NCBI RefSeq assembly: GCF_023534745.1
Contig: NZ_JAMHJQ010000018.1
Span: forward strand, 32,718-96,717
Direction: 5' to 3'
DNA length: 64,000 nucleotides
Source: Streptomyces sp. 35G-GA-8
GTDB taxonomy: Bacteria > Actinomycetota > Actinomycetes > Streptomycetales > Streptomycetaceae
Within the stretch, counting starts at the first letter, position 1. Every line of letters begins with the position of its first letter. Below the pieces are notes generated by a model, which saw only the letters and a program-made list of their open reading frames with translations, was not told the origin of the DNA and did no database searches. This document shows positions 43,299 through 52,190 of the stretch, piece after piece. The translations under genes and the position numbers were made by a program.

Positions 43299-43970
43299 AT
43301 GCGTCTCGTCATTGCCCGCTGCTCCGTGGACTACGCGGGCCGGCTCACCGCCCACCTGCCCTCCGCTCCCCGTCTCATCCTGGTCAAGGCCGACGGGAGT
43401 GTGTCGATCCACGCCGATGACCGGGCGTACAAACCGCTCAACTGGATGTCACCGCCCTGCACACTGAAGGAAGGCGCCGACGCGGACGCCGGCGTATGGA
43501 CCGTCGTGAACAAGGCGGGCGAGAAATTGATCATCACCATGGAGGAGGTCCTCCATGACTCCTCGCACGAGCTGGGCGTCGATCCCGGCCTCATCAAAGA
43601 CGGCGTAGAAGCACACCTTCAGGAGCTGCTGGCCGACCGGATCGAGACGCTGGGCGAGGGCTACACACTGATCCGCCGCGAGTACCCGACGGCCATCGGC
43701 CCGGTGGACATCCTGTGCCGGGACGCCGACGGCGTGACGGTCGCGGTGGAGATCAAGCGGCGCGGTGAGATCGATGGCGTGGAACAGCTGACGCGCTACC
43801 TGGAGCTGCTGAACCGCGATCCCCATCTCGCGCCGGTGCGGGGGGTGTTCGCCGCGCAGGAGATCAAGCCACAGGCCCGGGTGCTGGCGACGGACCGGGG
43901 CATCGGATGCGTGGTGCTGGACTACAACGGGATGAGGGGCATCGAGGACGACAAGTTGCGGTTGTTCTGA
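43299..43970 (+). CDS. nucS: Mismatch endonuclease NucS
   Basis: NucS (EndoMS) cuts both strands at mismatches and replaces MutS/MutL in actinobacteria. The 223-residue protein has an N-terminal DNA-binding domain ([29 protein letters not shown]) and a RecB-like nuclease domain with Asp137 (GPVDILC), Glu151 and Lys153 (VAVEIKRRG), plus [12 protein letters not shown]. The C-terminus DDKLRLF fits the sliding-clamp-binding tail known for the family. ATG 43299 is where homology begins; earlier in-frame codons lie in the divergent promoter. Confidence 0.95.
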   Translation: MRLVIARCSVDYAGRLTAHLPSAPRLILVKADGSVSIHADDRAYKPLNWMSPPCTLKEGADADAGVWTVVNKAGEKLIITMEEVLHDSSHELGVDPGLIKDGVEAHLQELLADRIETLGEGYTLIRREYPTAIGPVDILCRDADGVTVAVEIKRRGEIDGVEQLTRYLELLNRDPHLAPVRGVFAAQEIKPQARVLATDRGIGCVVLDYNGMRGIEDDKLRLF

Positions 43971-43995
43971 CGGGGAGTTCACCGCCGTCCCGTGA

Positions 43996-44039
43996 CGAGG
44001 GGCCCGAGCGCTCGGCCGATGCCGCGCCCGGGCCCTCTC
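43996..44039. terminator. Terminator after nucS
   Basis: GAGGGGCCCG near 43997 pairs with CGGGCCCTCTC ending at 44039, with an inner GCGC/GCGC extension. It is 26 bp after the nucS stop. Confidence 0.65.
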
Positions 44040-44119
44040 TCATGTCCGCGCCCGCGCGCCCCTCTCCGCATCCACGCCATCACACTTCTCGCTTTAGTTA
44101 GAGGCTATCGCGAAACCTG

Positions 44120-44156
44120 TTGACACTCCCCTTCCGTACTGGTTATAACTTATAAC
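44120..44156 (+). promoter_or_regulatory. Near-consensus promoter with operator over -10
   Basis: TTGACA (44120-44125) is followed after 18 bp by TATAAC (44144-44149). The perfect palindrome GTTATAA-C-TTATAAC (44142-44156) covers that -10 element. This arrangement suits steric repression by a TetR- or MarR-type dimer. The downstream start codon at 44203 is 47 bp away. Confidence 0.7.
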
Positions 44157-44202
44157 GAACGCGAGAGTGAGTAACCCAACGGAGTGCGCGGTGGAGGTCG
44201 TC

Positions 44203-45234
44203 ATGAACCCCGAAGAACTGGTCGAAGTCATCCTGCCCGGCAAGGTGGAGCCGGAAGGGCTGCGGATCCGGCGCGGAACCGTCCCCACCCCGGGCCCGGG
44301 ACAGGTCGTGATCCGGATGGAGGCGACCGGGGTCTCCTTCGCCGAGCAGCAGATGCGCCGCGGCAGGTACTACGACCAGCCGGCGTTCCCCTTCGTGCCC
44401 GGCTACGACCTGGTCGGCACGGTGGTGGCGACCGGCGAGGGGGTCGGGCCCGGTGTGGCCGGCACCCGGGTGGCCGCGCTGGTCAAGGTCGGCGGCTGGG
44501 CCAGCCATGTGCGCGTCGACGCGGCGGACACCGTCGAGGTTCCCGCCGGGATCGGCGCGGCCGAGGCGGAGACCCTGGTGGTCAACGGCATCACCGCCTG
44601 GCAGATGCTGCACCGCAGGGCACGCGTCCGCGCGGGGCAGACCATCGTGGTGCACGGCGCCAACGGCGGCGTCGGCTCGGTCCTGGTCCAACTCGCCCAC
44701 GCCGCCGGGGTGGAGGTGATCGGCACGGCGTCCGCCCGCCACCACGACGCCCTGCGGGAACGGGGCGTCACGCCCGTCGACTACCGCACCGAGGACGTCA
44801 CCGCGCGGATCCGCGAGCTGGCCCCCGGCGGGGTGGACGCCGTCTTCGACCATGTCGGCGGCCGGGGCATCGTCGACTCCTGGAGCCTCCTCGCCCCCGG
44901 CGGGACGCTCGTCTCGTACGGCAGCGCCTCCACCCGGGACGACGAAGGGTCCAAGCAGTGGCCCGTGTTCAAGCTGCTCGGCCGGGTGTGGGTGTGGAAC
45001 GCGCTGCCCAACCGCCGCCGTGCCTACTTCTTCAACGTCTGGGCCGGACGCGCCCTGGCCAAGGACCGGTTCCGGGCCCGGCTGCGCGCCGACCTGACCG
45101 AGGTCTTCGCCGCCTTCCGGCGCGGTGATGTCACCGCTCAGATCGCCGCCCAACTGCCGCTCACCCGCGTCGCCGACGCCATGCGGCTGGCGGAGTCCGG
45201 CACCGTCGCCGGAAAGGTCGTACTCACCCCGTAG
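44203..45234 (+). CDS. Quinone-oxidoreductase-like MDR enzyme
   Basis: The 343-residue protein is a zinc-free medium-chain dehydrogenase/reductase. It has an N-terminal GroES-like domain (GPGQVVIRMEATGVSFAEQQ) and a Rossmann domain with VHGANGGVGSVLVQLAHAAG as the NADPH loop. The longest frame begins at GTG 44167, but ATG 44203 has GGAGG at 5 bp and is preferred. It has its own strong promoter with a palindromic operator. Substrate is unknown; quinone or enone detoxification is typical. Confidence 0.88.
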   Translation: MNPEELVEVILPGKVEPEGLRIRRGTVPTPGPGQVVIRMEATGVSFAEQQMRRGRYYDQPAFPFVPGYDLVGTVVATGEGVGPGVAGTRVAALVKVGGWASHVRVDAADTVEVPAGIGAAEAETLVVNGITAWQMLHRRARVRAGQTIVVHGANGGVGSVLVQLAHAAGVEVIGTASARHHDALRERGVTPVDYRTEDVTARIRELAPGGVDAVFDHVGGRGIVDSWSLLAPGGTLVSYGSASTRDDEGSKQWPVFKLLGRVWVWNALPNRRRAYFFNVWAGRALAKDRFRARLRADLTEVFAAFRRGDVTAQIAAQLPLTRVADAMRLAESGTVAGKVVLTP

Positions 45235-45267
45235 CGCGGCCGGACAGGACCGGGCCCTGGCCCCGGC

Positions 45268-47853
45268 CTACACGACCGTCGGATCCGGCGAGGGTTCGGA
45301 CTCCGCCGGATTCGAGCCGCTCACCGTGGTCTGAGGGGACGACGGCGGTGGCGGGGTGTCCGTGGGATCCCCCGTCGGATCGTCGTCGCTCGGCGTCGTC
45401 GACGGTGACGGCGGCGGGCTCGACGAGCTGGTCGGCGGCTTGCTCGGCGAGGTCGGCGGCTTCGGCGGCGGCTCGGACGGGGAGCCGGGCTCCGAGGGGT
45501 CGTCGTCGGGGGACGAGGCGCTGTCCGACGGGGTGCCCGAGGGGGACGCCGATTCGGAAGGGCTCGCGCTGTCCGTCGGAGCGGCGCTGCCGGAGGCGCT
45601 GGGTGCGGGCAGTTGGACGTCCGGGTTCGGGGGCACGTCGTCGACGGGCTGGTCGGCCGGCAGGTCGTCGCCGCCGTTGTCCGCGTCCGGGGACTGTCCC
45701 GTACGGACGTTGTCCGACGGGGTGTTGTCGCTGCCCGAGGTCGCGCCCAGCGTCACCACCGTGCCCAGAACGGCCGCGAGCACCGCGCCCGCTCCCGCCG
45801 CGACCAGGTTGCGGCGGGCGCCGAAGACAGGGCCGCGGCGACGGTGGGGCGCGGGCAGCGGAGCGGTGCCGGGTCCGGGGCCGGGGCCGGGTCCGGGCAC
45901 CGGGGACTCGCGCCGGGTGACCAGCGTCTCGCTCTCGCCCGGGGCCGGGGCCGCGTCGGGAGCGAAGGCCGGTCCCGGGCCCAACGCCGGCGGCCCCTCC
46001 GCGCCCGTCGGCAACGCGGGCAGCACAAGCGGCGCGGACGTGCCGGGCCGTTCGGTCTCGCGGTCACTGACCAGTGCCAGCGCCCTGCGTCCCGCGACCG
46101 TACCGACCTTGTCGGCGACGGCCCCGCGCATACCGATCGACGCCTCCAGCTCCGCGCGGGCCCGCTCCAGGTTTCCCACGCAGAGCGCGAGGATGCCCAA
46201 CTCGTGGTGGAAGTACGCCTCCTCCGCGACCTCTCCGGCGATCCTGGCGGCCTCGGAGCCGGACCGCAGCACACGCTCCCAGGCGCCCCAGTGGAGCCCG
46301 GCCAGAAAGGCGGGCGCGGCGCTGCGGGCCAGCAGGACGGCCGCGCTCGGGTGTCCCGATTCCTGACCCGGGACCAGCGGGCCCATCGCCGCGAGGATCG
46401 CGTCCGCCTCCGCCGCCGCGCGTTCGGGGGTGACCGAGGGGTGCCCCGCCCACCAGGCGTAGTGCTGGGCGGCGGTGTGCGCGTGGGCCACGGCGTCGTC
46501 CGCGTAACCCTTCGCCTCCAACTGCGTGGCGACGCCAGGCGCGAGCCGGTAGCGCGCGCCGACCGGGGTGAGCAGGCCGCAGCTCATCAGCTCGCCGAGT
46601 GCGGCGTCCGCGTGGGTGTCGCCCACCAGCGCCGGCAGATGCGCCTGGTGCGGGACCTCACCGCCGAGCGCGACCGCGAAGCGCAGCGTGGCGCGGGCGG
46701 CCTCGCTCAGCCGGGAGGCGAGCAGGACGGCGGGCGCGGCGCCCTCGCCGAGGGTGGGCAGCGGAATGTCGTAGCCGTCGGGGGTGGCGGCGGCGAGTGG
46801 TGACGCGTCGTCGGATTTCCGCTCGAAGGGCCGTACGAAGGGCTCGAACTCGTCGGAGGCCTCGGAGTTGCCGCGCAGCTGGTCGCGCTGCCGCAGCAGC
46901 GCGCCCGCCTGGACGAAGCGCACCGGCAGTCCCTCGGACTCGAACCAGAGGTCACCCGCCCAGTTCGCCTCCTCGTCGGTGAGGGCCCGTTCGACGACGC
47001 GCTCAAGCAGTTCGAGCGAGGAGCCGCGGCCGAGACCGCCGAGGGCGACCTCCTCCAGTCCCGCGTCCGCGGAGGGCGGGTCGGTGTCGGGCGTCGCGGC
47101 CAGCAGATAGGCGCATTCGGGGGTCGCGGCGAGGAGTTCGTCCAGCGCCTCCCCGCCGAGCTCCAGATCGTCCAGGACGACGATCGCGCCGATCTCATGG
47201 ACCAGTGGGAGCAGTTCCGCGCGGTCGGGGCGGTGGAGCGCGGAGTGGTGGACGGCCGCGAACAGCTCGTACAGCAGCTCGGTGGTGGTGCGGCGGTGGC
47301 CGGAGAGGCGTACGACCCCGTCGGGCGCGAGGTCCGCGCAGTCCACGGCGACGGCTTCGAGCAGCGCGGTACGTCCGGAGCCCGGGGAGCCGGTGAGACG
47401 TACGGACCGGCCGCGCCCCAGCAGCCCCGCCAGCCGCTCGCGTTCCTCGCCGCGCTCCAGCAGCGGAAGGGGTGGCGCGGCGGGTCCCGGTGGTACGGAG
47501 GGCCGGCCCGCGCGCTGGACATCGGCGCGTTCGGCGGCGGTGCGCCGCGCGGGGGCGTCGGGCTGTCTGCCGGGCGGGCAGAGTTCGATCTCGCTGCCGT
47601 CGACGGGGTTGACGGTGAGCAGGTACTCGCCGGAGATCAGCTGGACCGTGCGGACGGGCGGCGGGGTGGTGACGGGCCCGGCGCCCTTGAGATGCGCCAG
47701 GGCAGGGGTGACATGGGCGGGGGTGACATGGGAAGGCGCGGCGGGCGTGGCCGCGGGCACGATCTCGGCGCGCGGCGGACGTGCCGAGTCCGCGCCCTCA
47801 CCCGCGCGTTCGTCGTGGCCGTACTCTGCCGGTCCCCGGTCTATCGGGTCCAT
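45268..47853 (-). CDS. Membrane-anchored ATP-binding protein with Pro/Ser tail
   Basis: The 861-residue protein has a disordered N-terminal 110 residues and an AAA/NB-ARC-type ATPase with Walker A TGSPGSGRTALLEAV (about 154-168) and Walker B-like IGAIVVLDDLELGG. A helical region follows (GNLERARAELEASIGMRGAV, TPR-like), then one transmembrane helix (about 680-703, RRNLVAAGAGAVLAAVLGTV) and a 154-residue Pro/Ser/Asp-rich tail that should be outside. ATG 47853 with GGGGAG is preferred over one 17 codons upstream. It looks like a STAND-type signal ATPase; ligand and output are unknown. Confidence 0.8.
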   Translation of the reverse strand: MDPIDRGPAEYGHDERAGEGADSARPPRAEIVPAATPAAPSHVTPAHVTPALAHLKGAGPVTTPPPVRTVQLISGEYLLTVNPVDGSEIELCPPGRQPDAPARRTAAERADVQRAGRPSVPPGPAAPPLPLLERGEERERLAGLLGRGRSVRLTGSPGSGRTALLEAVAVDCADLAPDGVVRLSGHRRTTTELLYELFAAVHHSALHRPDRAELLPLVHEIGAIVVLDDLELGGEALDELLAATPECAYLLAATPDTDPPSADAGLEEVALGGLGRGSSLELLERVVERALTDEEANWAGDLWFESEGLPVRFVQAGALLRQRDQLRGNSEASDEFEPFVRPFERKSDDASPLAAATPDGYDIPLPTLGEGAAPAVLLASRLSEAARATLRFAVALGGEVPHQAHLPALVGDTHADAALGELMSCGLLTPVGARYRLAPGVATQLEAKGYADDAVAHAHTAAQHYAWWAGHPSVTPERAAAEADAILAAMGPLVPGQESGHPSAAVLLARSAAPAFLAGLHWGAWERVLRSGSEAARIAGEVAEEAYFHHELGILALCVGNLERARAELEASIGMRGAVADKVGTVAGRRALALVSDRETERPGTSAPLVLPALPTGAEGPPALGPGPAFAPDAAPAPGESETLVTRRESPVPGPGPGPGPGTAPLPAPHRRRGPVFGARRNLVAAGAGAVLAAVLGTVVTLGATSGSDNTPSDNVRTGQSPDADNGGDDLPADQPVDDVPPNPDVQLPAPSASGSAAPTDSASPSESASPSGTPSDSASSPDDDPSEPGSPSEPPPKPPTSPSKPPTSSSSPPPSPSTTPSDDDPTGDPTDTPPPPSSPQTTVSGSNPAESEPSPDPTVV

Positions 47854-48058
47854 GGTGAAAAGCTCCCCAGATCCTGGTGTGCGATGCCCCCCGGCCTCAC
47901 ACACCCATCTGTCGCTTCTGGTGCCGGTGTCTGCGTCTACGGGTCAGTCATTCGGCAGACGGCCGAACCCTAGACCTCCGCAGGGTATCCGCCCGCAGCC
48001 GGGGTACCACGCCGTCCAAGACATCACGGTCTCATGAGAATTGTGCGATGTGGGACGG

Positions 48059-48382
48059 TCAGACCCGAGGAAGTGACTCTGCGGCGATTCCACCCTCGAT
48101 GGCGAGAATGCGGTGCAGTCGGGTCGCCACCAGCAGTCGCTGCATCTGCGGCGGGACACCGCGCAGCACAAGCCTACGGCCGCACCGCCCCGCGCGTCGG
48201 TGGGCTCCCATGATGACGCCGAGTCCGGTGGCGTCCCAGGAGTCCAGTGCGGTCAGGTCGAGCACCAGATCGCCGACGCCGTCGTCGACCGCCGAGTGCA
48301 GGACCGTACGGGCGTCCGCCGCGCTGCGTACGTCGAGGCGGCCCCCGACGACCAGCTCGGCGTGGTCGCCCCTGATGTGCAT
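48059..48382 (-). CDS. STAS-domain anti-sigma factor antagonist
   Basis: The 107-residue protein is one STAS domain: MHIRGDHAELVVGGRLDVRS, then DLVLDLTALDSWDATGLGVI, where SpoIIAA-like proteins have the phosphorylatable DSSG motif. Here it reads DATG, so Thr would be the acceptor if any. The ATG at 48382 has GGGGAG upstream. No anti-sigma kinase is adjacent; the large ATPase gene lies 205 bp downstream on the same strand. Confidence 0.87.
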   Translation of the reverse strand: MHIRGDHAELVVGGRLDVRSAADARTVLHSAVDDGVGDLVLDLTALDSWDATGLGVIMGAHRRAGRCGRRLVLRGVPPQMQRLLVATRLHRILAIEGGIAAESLPRV

Positions 48383-48530
48383 ATGCGCTCCCCGAGAGTG
48401 CTTTCCGTGCTCCGTAGTCTGTTCTGTCTTCCAACAACTGACTGCCGCGCGACCCAAGAAGTTGCCGTCTGTAAGCGAACCGATATCGAATTCACCCTGT
48501 GGGGTGAGGTGCGGGTACCGGTGGCGCGGC

Positions 48531-49379
48531 TCAGTGCTTGTAGAACCCCTGCCCGCTCTTGCGGCCGATGTCACCCGCGTCCACCATCCGGCGCATCAGC
48601 TCCGGCGGTGCGAACTTCTCGTCCTGCGACTCGGTGTAGATGTTGTCGGCCGCGTGGAGCAGGATGTCGACACCCGTCAGATCGGCGGTGGCGAGCGGGC
48701 CCATGGCGTGGCCGAACCCCAGCTTGCAGGCGGTGTCGATGTCCTCGGCCGAGGCGACGCCCGACTCGTAGAGCTTGGCGGCCTCGACGACGAGGGCGGA
48801 GATGAGCCGCGTGGTCACGAAGCCCGCCACATCGCGGTTGACGACGACACAGGTCTTGCCCACCGATTCGGCGAACTCCCGTGCGGTGGCGAGGGTTTCG
48901 TCGCTCGTCTTGTAGCCGCGCACCAGCTCGCAGAGGCGCATCATGGGCACCGGCGAGAAGAAGTGTGTACCGACGACACGTTCCGGGCGCTCGGTCACGG
49001 CCGCGATCTTCGTGATCGGGATCGCCGAGGTGTTGGAGGCGAGGACGGTGTCGTCCCGTACGAGCTTGTCGAGCGTACGGAAGATCTCGTGCTTGACGTC
49101 GAGCTTCTCGAAGACGGCCTCGACGACGATGTCCGCGTCGGCCGCGGCGTCCAGGTCGGTGGTCGTGGTGATCCGGGCGAGCGCCGCGTCGGCGTCGGCC
49201 TCTTCGAGCTTGCCCTTGGCGACGAACTTGCCGTACGAGGCCCTGATCCCGTCGATGCCCCGGGCCAGCGCGGCGTCGGTGACATCCCGCAGCACGACGT
49301 CCCAGCCCGCCTGCGCCGAGACCTGCGCGATTCCGGACCCCATGAGTCCGGCCCCGATGACGGCGAGCTTCCTTGCCAC
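48531..49379 (-). CDS. 3-hydroxyacyl-CoA dehydrogenase (PaaH/Hbd type)
   Basis: The 282-residue NAD(P)-dependent enzyme oxidises or reduces 3-hydroxybutyryl-CoA-type substrates. The N-terminal Rossmann motif KLAVIGAGLMGSGIAQVSAQ is followed by the family HFFSPVPMMRLCELV and a C-terminal helical domain ending GRKSGQGFYKH. I prefer the GTG at 49379, which begins VARKLAVIGAG; an in-frame ATG at 49391 is possible. With the thiolase at 30-31 kb it could serve acetyl-CoA to crotonyl-CoA flux. Confidence 0.93.
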   Translation of the reverse strand: MARKLAVIGAGLMGSGIAQVSAQAGWDVVLRDVTDAALARGIDGIRASYGKFVAKGKLEEADADAALARITTTTDLDAAADADIVVEAVFEKLDVKHEIFRTLDKLVRDDTVLASNTSAIPITKIAAVTERPERVVGTHFFSPVPMMRLCELVRGYKTSDETLATAREFAESVGKTCVVVNRDVAGFVTTRLISALVVEAAKLYESGVASAEDIDTACKLGFGHAMGPLATADLTGVDILLHAADNIYTESQDEKFAPPELMRRMVDAGDIGRKSGQGFYKH

Positions 49380-49626
49380 GACGCACCCCATGATTCCTGT
49401 ACGGCTTCTGTTCAGCCTTAACACCTGTTTACAATCGGAGATTAGCGGTCACGGACGGCCAAGTGACGGTGAAGAGATGCGCGTCACGTCTCACATGACG
49501 GACATCACACCGGCGGCGCCCATCAGGCGCCGCGCGGCGCGTACTTGAGCACCTTTCCCCACGGCGCCCGCTCCCCTCGGGAATCGGGTACCTGACCGCA
49601 CCCGTGTCCGGGAATAGGCTGGCCAT
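49380..49626. promoter_or_regulatory. Divergent promoter region, dehydrogenase/PduO
   Basis: This 247-bp spacer contains no gene. On the minus strand an AT-richer stretch, TAATCTCCGATTGTAAACAG (49427-49446 reversed), is likely the dehydrogenase promoter. No clear palindrome was seen. Confidence 0.35.
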
Positions 49627-50199
49627 ATGGTCAATCTGACGCGCATCTACACCCGCACCGGCGACAAGGGCATGACGGCGCTCGGCGACATGAGCCGCAC
49701 CGCCAAGACCGATCCGAGGATCGCCGCGTACGCCGACGCCAATGAGGCCAACGCGGTCATCGGTACGGCCATCGCCCTGGGACAGCTCTCCCCGGAGGTC
49801 GTGAAGGTCCTCGTCCGGGTCCAGAACGATCTGTTCGACGTGGGCGCCGATCTGTCCACACCCGTGGTGGAGACACCGAAGTTCCCGCCGCTGCGGGTCG
49901 AGCAGTCCTACATCGACAAGCTGGAGGCGGACTGCGACCACTTCCTGGAGGGGCTGGAGAAGCTGCGCAGCTTCATCCTCCCCGGCGGCACCCCGGGCGC
50001 GGCGCTGCTGCACCAGGCGTGCACGGTGGTACGCCGCGCCGAGCGCTCCACATGGGCGGCGCTCGACGCGCACGGCGAGACCATGAACGCGCTGGCGGCG
50101 ACCTATCTGAACCGTCTCTCCGACCTCCTGTTCATTCTCGCCCGTGTGGCGAACAAGGAGGTCGGGGACGTCCTCTGGGTCCCGGGCGGCGAGCGCTGA
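49627..50199 (+). CDS. PduO-type cob(I)alamin adenosyltransferase
   Basis: The enzyme transfers the adenosyl group of ATP to cob(I)alamin, making the coenzyme of IcmA and methylmalonyl-CoA mutase. The 190-residue trimeric-helix protein has YTRTGDKGMTALGD (ATP site), DANEANAVIG, FILPGGTPGAALLHQACTVV with the R-R-AER motif (VVRRAERSTW) and YLNRLSDLLFILARV. Start and length are normal. The stop is only two bases from that of the convergent membrane protein gene. Confidence 0.94.
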   Translation: MVNLTRIYTRTGDKGMTALGDMSRTAKTDPRIAAYADANEANAVIGTAIALGQLSPEVVKVLVRVQNDLFDVGADLSTPVVETPKFPPLRVEQSYIDKLEADCDHFLEGLEKLRSFILPGGTPGAALLHQACTVVRRAERSTWAALDAHGETMNALAATYLNRLSDLLFILARVANKEVGDVLWVPGGER

Positions 50200-50201
50200 G
50201 G

Positions 50202-50789
50202 TCAGCCCTTCTCACCGACTGACGAGGGCCGTTCCACCCGGACGGGTTCGTCGTCCGCCGGGGGCTTCTTCGGCCAGAGTGTGTACGTCAGGGCGATCAG
50301 CCCGTGGATACCGGCGACGCGGGCCGCGTTGAACTGCCACGCGAGCAGCGAATCCGTGTTGCCCGCGTCGCCCACGTACCAGATCGCGATCTGGAGCAGG
50401 ACGGCCGCGACGGCGGCGGCCACCACCGTACGGACCCACAGCCGGCCCTCGTGCCGGGCGCGGGCCATGCCGTACTTCGGCGGTTTGACCGGCGGGGGGC
50501 CGCCGGCGAAGCGATGGGCGAACCAGCCGTCGATCCGCTTGATCGTGTAGTGGCCGTAGCCGACCGTGAAGCCGATGTACATCGCGGCCAGACCGTGCTT
50601 CCAGTCCGGCTCCGCGCCGTTTTTGAGATCGATGGTCGTGACCACCAGCAACACGACCTCCAGCAGCGGTTCCAGCAGCAGGACCGCCGCGCCCAGTCGC
50701 GGCATCCTGGCCAGATAACGCAGGGCCAGCCCGACGACCAGCAGTACCCAGAAGCCGATCTCGCACGCGATGATCAGTGTGACGATCAC
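50202..50789 (-). CDS. Hypothetical membrane protein
   Basis: The 195-residue protein has about five hydrophobic segments: IVTLIIACEIGFWVLLVVGL at the start, LGAAVLLLEPLLEVVLLVVT, MYIGFTVGYGHYTI, VAAAVAAVLLQIAIWYV and AGIHGLIALTYTLW. Between them lies a basic cytosolic loop (KPPKYGMARARHEGR). GGAGAGG precedes the GTG at 50789. I do not recognise a named function. Relatives occur at this place, upstream of the chiS-chiR genes, in other streptomycetes by memory. Confidence 0.8.
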   Translation of the reverse strand: MIVTLIIACEIGFWVLLVVGLALRYLARMPRLGAAVLLLEPLLEVVLLVVTTIDLKNGAEPDWKHGLAAMYIGFTVGYGHYTIKRIDGWFAHRFAGGPPPVKPPKYGMARARHEGRLWVRTVVAAAVAAVLLQIAIWYVGDAGNTDSLLAWQFNAARVAGIHGLIALTYTLWPKKPPADDEPVRVERPSSVGEKG

Positions 50790-50948
50790 AGTGCCTCTCC
50801 TTCCTGTTGGCCTGTTGGCTCCAGCCTCCCGTCCGTACGGGCACGGCACGTCGTCGTCAGTGACGAACCGTGACTGCATCCTTCGATGTACTCGGACCTC
50901 GGCCGCCCTGTGGAGGACGGCGCCGCGCGGGCCGTGTTTGATGGGGGG

Positions 50949-52190
50949 ATGATCGCTTCCCCCCGATCTGCCGTGTTCCTCCCCGCCCATGGGTCCGGGT
51001 GCCCCTCCCGTCGGCCGCACCGCGTGGACGCGATGATCGCCCTGGCCGGACTGCTCGGCGGGGTCGCCCTGTGGTCGGCGGGTCTGCACACCCAGGGGGG
51101 CCGCGTGCTGCCCGGGGCCTGGGTGCTGCTGCCGCTGGCCGTCATGGCGGGGGTGGAGCTGCTGCGCAGGACCGCGCCGGCGACCGCCTTGGCCGTCGGC
51201 ACGCTCGCGCTGATCGCCGACCAGCTCACCACCGGCAGCCTGGCGACAGTCGTGATGTTCACGGATGTGATGTACGCGGCCGTGCTGTACGGGACACCGG
51301 CCGCCGCCCGCCGGATCCCCTGGACCACGGGGGCGATCACGGTCGCGGTGACCATCGGTTTCTTCGCCTGGCTGCGCGTTCCCGACGCGCTGCTCATCGG
51401 TGTGGTCACCGCGTTGATCAGCTTCTTCCCTGCCAGTACCGGTGTTCTCGTACGCAACCACCGGGACGCCGCCGAGTCGGCCAGGCTGCGGGCCGAGCAG
51501 ACCGCTCTGCTGGCCGAGATGGACCGGACGCAGGCGGTGGCGGCCGAGCGCACCCGGATGGCGCGTGACCTGCATGACATGGTCGCCAACCATCTCTCGG
51601 CGATCGCCCTCCACTCGACGGCCGCGCTCTCGCTGGACGACGAGCGCACGACCCGGGACGCGCTCGGCGTCATCCGGGAGAACAGCGTGGAGGGGCTGGC
51701 CGAGATGCGCCGGCTGATCGGGCTGCTGCGCGAGCGCGACGGGAGCGGCACGGTGTCCGCCGCGCCGACGCTGCGCGCGCTGGACTCGCTGGTGGAGCAG
51801 GCCCGTACGAACGGCGCCTCCAGCGGACTGCGCTTCGCCCTGGACGACCGGCGCGGCGAGGGCGTCGCGCTGCCCACACCCATCGATCTGGCCGCGTACC
51901 GCATCATTCAGGAGTCGCTGACCAACGCGCTCAAACACGCGGTCCCCGGCACGACCACCGTCGAGCTGGACGGGTCGGACCGCGCCCTGACGGTGGAGGT
52001 CCGCAGCCCGTTCGGTGACCGGCCGGGGCCGCGCGTGCCGGGGTCGGGCGCCGGACTGATCGGGATGCGCGAGCGGGTCGAACTGCTGGACGGAGAATTC
52101 GAGGCGGGTCCCGTCACCGCTGCCGACGGGGGAAAGATCTGGCTGGTACGGGCCGAACTGCCCGTCCTGGAAGGGCGGGAGAGCGCGTGA
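50949..52190 (+). CDS. chiS: Sensor histidine kinase (NarX/DesK class), chitinase control
   Basis: The 413-residue kinase has four to five membrane helices in residues 25-155, a HisKA_3 dimerisation helix with MARDLHDMVANHLSAIAL (His199) and a HATPase domain (IIQESLTNALKHA; GSGAGLIGMRERVELL). The ATG at 50949 is preceded by GGGGGG; the frame is open 21 codons further up. The response regulator overlaps by 4 bp and chiC follows. In S. coelicolor the equivalent ChiS-ChiR pair activates chiC, so I assign the names by position. Confidence 0.9.
   Translation: MIASPRSAVFLPAHGSGCPSRRPHRVDAMIALAGLLGGVALWSAGLHTQGGRVLPGAWVLLPLAVMAGVELLRRTAPATALAVGTLALIADQLTTGSLATVVMFTDVMYAAVLYGTPAAARRIPWTTGAITVAVTIGFFAWLRVPDALLIGVVTALISFFPASTGVLVRNHRDAAESARLRAEQTALLAEMDRTQAVAAERTRMARDLHDMVANHLSAIALHSTAALSLDDERTTRDALGVIRENSVEGLAEMRRLIGLLRERDGSGTVSAAPTLRALDSLVEQARTNGASSGLRFALDDRRGEGVALPTPIDLAAYRIIQESLTNALKHAVPGTTTVELDGSDRALTVEVRSPFGDRPGPRVPGSGAGLIGMRERVELLDGEFEAGPVTAADGGKIWLVRAELPVLEGRESA

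Noticed and set aside
45613-46803. Plus-strand 396-codon open frame
   Set aside because: It lies opposite the membrane-anchored ATPase, which has Walker motifs and a ribosome-binding site; this frame is its shadow.
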